Shown piece after piece: positions 60,091 to 64,000 of a stretch of 64,000 nt of DNA (the first letter of the stretch is position 1; every line of letters begins with the position of its first letter). Source of the DNA: Isoetes taiwanensis (lineage: Eukaryota > Streptophyta > Lycopodiopsida > Isoetales > Isoetaceae); the NCBI GenBank assembly GCA_021234155.1, contig JAJEKV010000376.1:60001-124000 (forward strand), read 5' to 3'. The notes under the pieces were generated by a model, which saw only the letters and a program-made list of their open reading frames with translations, was not told the DNA's origin and searched no databases. A program made the translations under genes and the position numbers.

Positions 60091-60769
60091 TCAAAGCATA
60101 AATTCATCGGTGTAAGCCCGAACCGACATACCCTTCTGCTCTAACCGTAGAAGGTTTGAATTTGTTGGCATTTGTGCGCATCGAGGGCACATAATGCGAC
60201 TTAAAAGCTTTAGCAAACTTTTGAACTTGCACCTCCTTCGTCCGTGATGCTTGGCTCCCAAGATAGCCCTTCCACCAAACACGGGGCAGGCCCTCTGAAG
60301 ATTTGTGGTGGCAACCTTCCTCAGTGATCCTTTTTCTTGCCATGCCATAGGACTTCCCAAACTCCTTCATTTCGCCCAACCAGACTGCAGATTCAGTTCG
60401 CCTCTAGATTTCCCATCAACCGGGCGGTTCCTATTCTTCCATATACTAGTTATGGTCGTATCAACTCGCCTTACGGTAGTCCTTATCCCTGGCTTTGCAT
60501 GGTCACCACCGATACCGGACAAGACTCAAGACACGAAGTGGCTGATTGTGAGGAGGTGGGCTATCCCTAGAAGAACTCCGACGACGTTTAGAAGCGGGGC
60601 CTTCTACGGGCGGTGGATTGTTTGGTTTGAGGTGGAGATGGCTGGCGTGTAGGTGGACTTGGCGGTAGCGAGGAGGTAACTCGGTCCGCCTTCTTCTTGT
60701 ATATCTTTGTGGTGGATTGGCATGCAACACATAAGCTTGCAACTCGCCTAATTGTCTTTTCATTAACAT
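60091..60769 (-). pseudogene. Chromovirus gag
   Basis: FKSHYVPS and, in another frame, LEQKGMSVRAYTDEFM match the retrotransposon gag core. The N-terminal part (LGELQAYVLHANPP) is basic and Pro-rich. Frame changes occur every 100-150 bp. No zinc knuckle was clearly seen between gag and protease. Confidence 0.65.
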
Positions 60770-61331
60770 CGCCTCGTTCGGGTGTTAGCCTCATCGGCAT
60801 TTGAGGGCTGCGTCACGCAAAGCGGGTTCACCGCCTATATCGGCATAAATAAAAGTATAAGCGTAATTATAGTAACATAAAGTCTTACCACAAATAGCAT
60901 TACTTGGGATAGGGTAGAGAGAGAATACAAAAAAAGTACAATGGCAATGGATCCTTGTTAGAGGTGAAAAAGTCATTACATTAAAATTCAAGACATTGGT
61001 AGCGACATAAGTTATTACAAAGACATAATACAAGGGCAGGTATTAAACATTGGTTATTCAAAGTTCAACTCACATATAGCATAAAGAAACAAAACTGGAA
61101 AGTAGGGCCTAGGGGTTCGCAAATGGGTACAAGACTCAATAGCTTTTAACGCTTTCACGCATGACCCTAACGAGCTTGTAACGTGCCCGGGCCGGACTAT
61201 AACATTGGTAATCTAGCGTTGGGCTAATAATAAGGAGATTAAAAGCCTCCTTAATGCATAGAAGATTTGCCACGTGTGGTCATTGGCATCCTCGAAAGCC
61301 AGGCCTTGACATGTCCCAATAGTCCCATGTG

Positions 61332-63203
61332 CTAAGAGTTTGCTTTAGATCCTCGAAGGCCTGATTCCTCGAGAATGTTGACTATCTCCATCCCCTTGGG
61401 CGGGTCATAGGGCTCCCCCGGGTGGTGCGGGTTCCATCCGCAACCTTCATCCCATTCCGGGTACTCCCCATACCTTTGGCCATAGTCCTGGTCAGGCGGC
61501 TCTGGATCATCCCTCCTTATCAGGTCGGTAATTCTCTCTTCATATTCTTCGAGTGTCTCTTCTGCAAGACCATAGAAATGAATATAGAACATTAAACAAT
61601 TTCGTTATACCCTAAACTCCAATAGATAGAAGAACGCATCATGGAAGAGAACAATTTTAATTGTATTCATTGATACAATAGTCACAATTGATAAGAAGAT
61701 GGTATATCATACTATAAAATGGCTAAAGAAAATGCCAAACCAAAATTTTACAACTATACGCAATACGAAATGCGTAATACAATTATCTAAGAGCTAGATC
61801 CCCCCTCTTCATCCTTAGGCCGAGGAGGTGGTGGCGGCGGTCGGTGTCGTAGCAGAGTCACCCATGGGTCTCTTGGGTGGCAGCATAATGGAAGCAACCT
61901 CCCAAGGATATGCAACAGCCCAATGGGGTGCCAGGTAAGGAGCTTCATGCTCATCCAGGTGCGGCGTCTTGTCCCAAGGCCGCCGGGCAAGATCCCGCCG
62001 CAGACCAGTACATAAGTGAACGCACGGTAGGGAAGCTTCTTGTGCCCGGTCCAATGTGGAGAGAGCACGGGAGGGTCCACCATGAAGCTTCTTCTCCTCA
62101 GCCCCTAAATCTCGGGGCTATAAAAAAGAACTTGCCCTTGTCGAAAAGTCGATAAGAAAAAGCCAGTAAGGTGGTTTCCAATACCTTTCCTTGCGGGGTC
62201 TCTCGACGGCCACCTCCTTATCTAAGTCCATAGGGACTTCTTCTTCCTTAAGTTCCCTTTGCTCTTCCTTCAAATGAGCGGGGATTATGGTATAGATCCC
62301 TCCCTCCTCATCCCAACCGGGCGAACCTCGACCATGTTAATATTTGGGACATGAGGTCCCATAGTCTGTAAAGGCATCCGGTGAGGGAAGGGAGAGGCCG
62401 GATCCCGCATCACCAGGTTCGGGCGAAAGCAAAGTCTCAGTAGGCTCTATGGTCTCGGGTGGAACCGGAGTAATCTTCACTCCACCGGGAAGCTCAATAG
62501 GAGCCGAAGTCGATGAAATCATCCATACGGTACTCCGCTAGCTCATAGAGTACACATGGTCCTTACGGCCTACGCTTAAATCCCGGCCACCATGTGATAG
62601 TCCAGATGATATCATCCAAGAGAAGATATTCTTGCCCTTGGTGATAAACAACTGGAAGGGCGTCTAGCCCCGACAAGCAAGTACTTGTTCCCGGGCGTGG
62701 TGGCATCTCCTCTCGCCAATCGGCTTCCAACCGGCCGAAGTCACCCATGCCTATATGCTCGTCTTCTTCCTCCTCGGAAGATTCGGGAAGTTTGCCTTTC
62801 TCTGCAGGCAAAAGTCTCATCCTCAACATATTGATCCATGAGGATGGCTAGTATGAAGGCAACTTCAAGATATTGTCGCCCCGATCTTCGACAACGTGCG
62901 GTGCTTGCCCCATCTAAGCTTTCCTTTCAAAGACATCATACGCTGTGGTGTCACCCCTAACATATCCCAGGACTACCTCCCGATTCTAGATACAAACGGG
63001 GGAGGATCCCTTGAGAGGAACACCACAAAGGAAGCATCTCCTCTGCGGTAAAACTCTAGGAATCCCGGCATAGTCGGGTGCCGCCGCATGTTAGTGATGA
63101 GATCTAGGCGCTGACATAGCAAGGGCCGCAACAGGTCGAAGGGCACTTGCGGATCCCAATGCTCTCCGTCTTGGTACCATGCAAGTAGATCGGTGGCTGC
63201 CAT
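61332..63203 (-). other. Unrecognised minus-strand coding region, several blocks
   Basis: A credible start at 63203 (MAATDLLAWYQDGEHWDPQV) codes a compact domain with RRHPTMPGFLEFYRRGDASF. Acidic and Pro-rich blocks follow at 62563-62829 (PESSEEEEDEHIGMGDFG), 62337-62522 and 61787-62083. A last block is at 61332-61592 (ETLEEYEERITDLIRRDDPE, ending in a stop). The order on one strand and consistent acidic/Pro character suggest a spliced or frame-broken gene. It could be an extra ORF upstream of the chromovirus gag or a separate element. No domain is recognised. Confidence 0.4.
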
Positions 63204-63404
63204 GGCACTGGAAGGGAGGAGGAAGGAAGAAAAACAGGTATAACAAATGAAATGAACTTTGAAGATCCTTTTTAACCCCTTTTATTTATCTTTGGTGCCG
63301 GCATTTTCGTATTTAATACAAATTACAAGGTTTTTAATACAAAATAAAAAGTTTTTATTAAATATCAAAAAAATATTTACAATGCGAAACGCCTACAAAA
63401 TGTG

Positions 63405-64000
63405 CTAAGGATGCTCCCCCCGAATCCTGCGGGCGAGGGCCAAATCCTTAGGCATTATGGTGACCCTCTTTGCGTGGATCGCGCAAAGATTGGCGTCACC
63501 AAAGAGTGCCACCAGATAAGCCTCCGCAGCCTCTTGGAGCGCCAAGATGGCAAAAGTCTGGAAGTGGAGGTCGGTTTTCAACTCTTGGGCGATCTCACGA
63601 ACCAACCTCTGAAAGGGAAGCTCCCGTGTCCGAGTTGGGTGGACCACGAAACTTACGGATCTCCGGTAAGGCTGACGATCTGCAGTGCGGTGCCGGTGGG
63701 GTTTCCTACGTGGGGCGGGGGGGGCCCGGTCCCCGCGCCGTGCGGAATGATCTTGGCCCCAACAAGCGGTGGGGCGCATCCGCCGCTCACGCCTCCCGCG
63801 CGGGCTTCGCATTCTTCCCAAAGTGCGACCAATCTTTAGCTTTTCCTTGTCTTGTGCCGGATTTTTGAATGCTTGGCGGTCACATGCTCCGTTGGGGTTG
63901 GGCCCTGCCCACTCCCTGATCCCCCTTCTCCTGGCTGGTCATTTTGCTCTGTAGGGGCCTTCTCCTCTTTCTCCCTTTGGATCCTCTCCTGCTCTTCCTT
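63405..64000 (-). pseudogene. Histone H3-fold coding sequence with disrupted N-terminal half
   Basis: The minus-strand frame contains [37 protein letters not shown] and [16 protein letters not shown], ending RRIRGEHP. These align with the alpha-N to alpha-3 part of histone H3 without a lengthened loop 1. Upstream, RKPHRHR fits the H3 residues before the fold, but EIRKF (63649-63663) lies in a neighbouring frame, so two compensating shifts separate them. No ARTKQTARKS tail is present. Instead the frame stays open to the window edge with a Glu/Lys/Arg/Gln-rich stretch (EEQERIQREKEEKAP). It could be a divergent H3 variant, a pseudogene, or an H3 fragment captured into a larger protein. Canonical residues at several positions are changed (for example TF for SS before AILALQ). 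Confidence 0.7.

Larger units (their letters stand above)
56071..60790 (-). mobile_element. Ty3/gypsy chromovirus, decayed
   Basis: Minus-strand order is gag, protease, RT, RNase H, integrase, chromodomain. That is the Ty3/gypsy order, and the chromodomain makes it a chromovirus. Domains are readily recognised but separated by at least five frameshifts and several stops. LTRs were not identified, so the true ends are unknown. Confidence 0.9.

Noticed and set aside
55440-61300. LTR pair for the chromovirus
   Set aside because: I compared the flanks at 55.4-56.0 and 60.8-61.3 kb by eye and saw no shared TG...CA-bounded sequence. The ends may be truncated or outside the compared segments.

Overview
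This window looks like nuclear DNA of a land plant. It has GT-AG introns, a classical arabinogalactan-protein gene, a plastid-type gene with a transit-peptide-like start, plant-type MULE, Ty3/gypsy chromovirus, Ty1/copia and L1-like LINE sequences, and long microsatellites. A DUF7869-type gene and a bacterial-type DNA methyltransferase gene with introns point to a non-seed plant such as a fern or lycophyte rather than a flowering plant. That placement is inference. No rRNA gene, canonical tRNA gene or CRISPR array was found.

Layout. 1-9.4 kb is accessory sequence: a decayed Ulp1-like protease gene (+), a decayed MULE-type transposase with SWIM finger (-), and three arrays of a GATC-flanked dyad module around them. 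9.7-11.6 kb holds a credible three-exon gene (+) for a PLAT-like, membrane-anchored, probably plastid protein. 15-20.5 kb and 25.9-32.7 kb hold L1-like LINEs whose 3' ends run into (CT)n or (CA)n instead of poly(A). One LINE is split by a complete minus-strand copia-type element with 5-bp target duplications. 21.9-23.4 kb is a badly decayed gypsy copy, and a foldback MITE lies near 24 kb. 35.9-37.1 kb is the arabinogalactan-protein gene (-). 37.3-46.2 kb has no convincing gene and several minisatellites.

The most unusual region is 46.2-55 kb. Two genes diverge from a 165-bp spacer. The minus-strand gene joins a ParB-like domain to a beta-class N4/N6 DNA methyltransferase and is split into about six exons. 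The plus-strand gene is a DUF7869-type protein. An 18-bp dyad around TATAAATTTATA is repeated in the shared spacer, in every intron above 100 bp of the methyltransferase gene, and at its stop codon. Both genes carry stop codons explainable by C-to-T change, so these copies look silenced and decayed. I interpret the pair as a possible undescribed mobile element or captured prokaryotic-type modification module.

56-60.8 kb is a minus-strand Ty3/gypsy chromovirus with frameshifts, including one inside the protease active site. 61.3-63.2 kb has an unrecognised minus-strand multi-part coding region. The right edge carries a histone H3-fold coding sequence with a disrupted N-terminal half.
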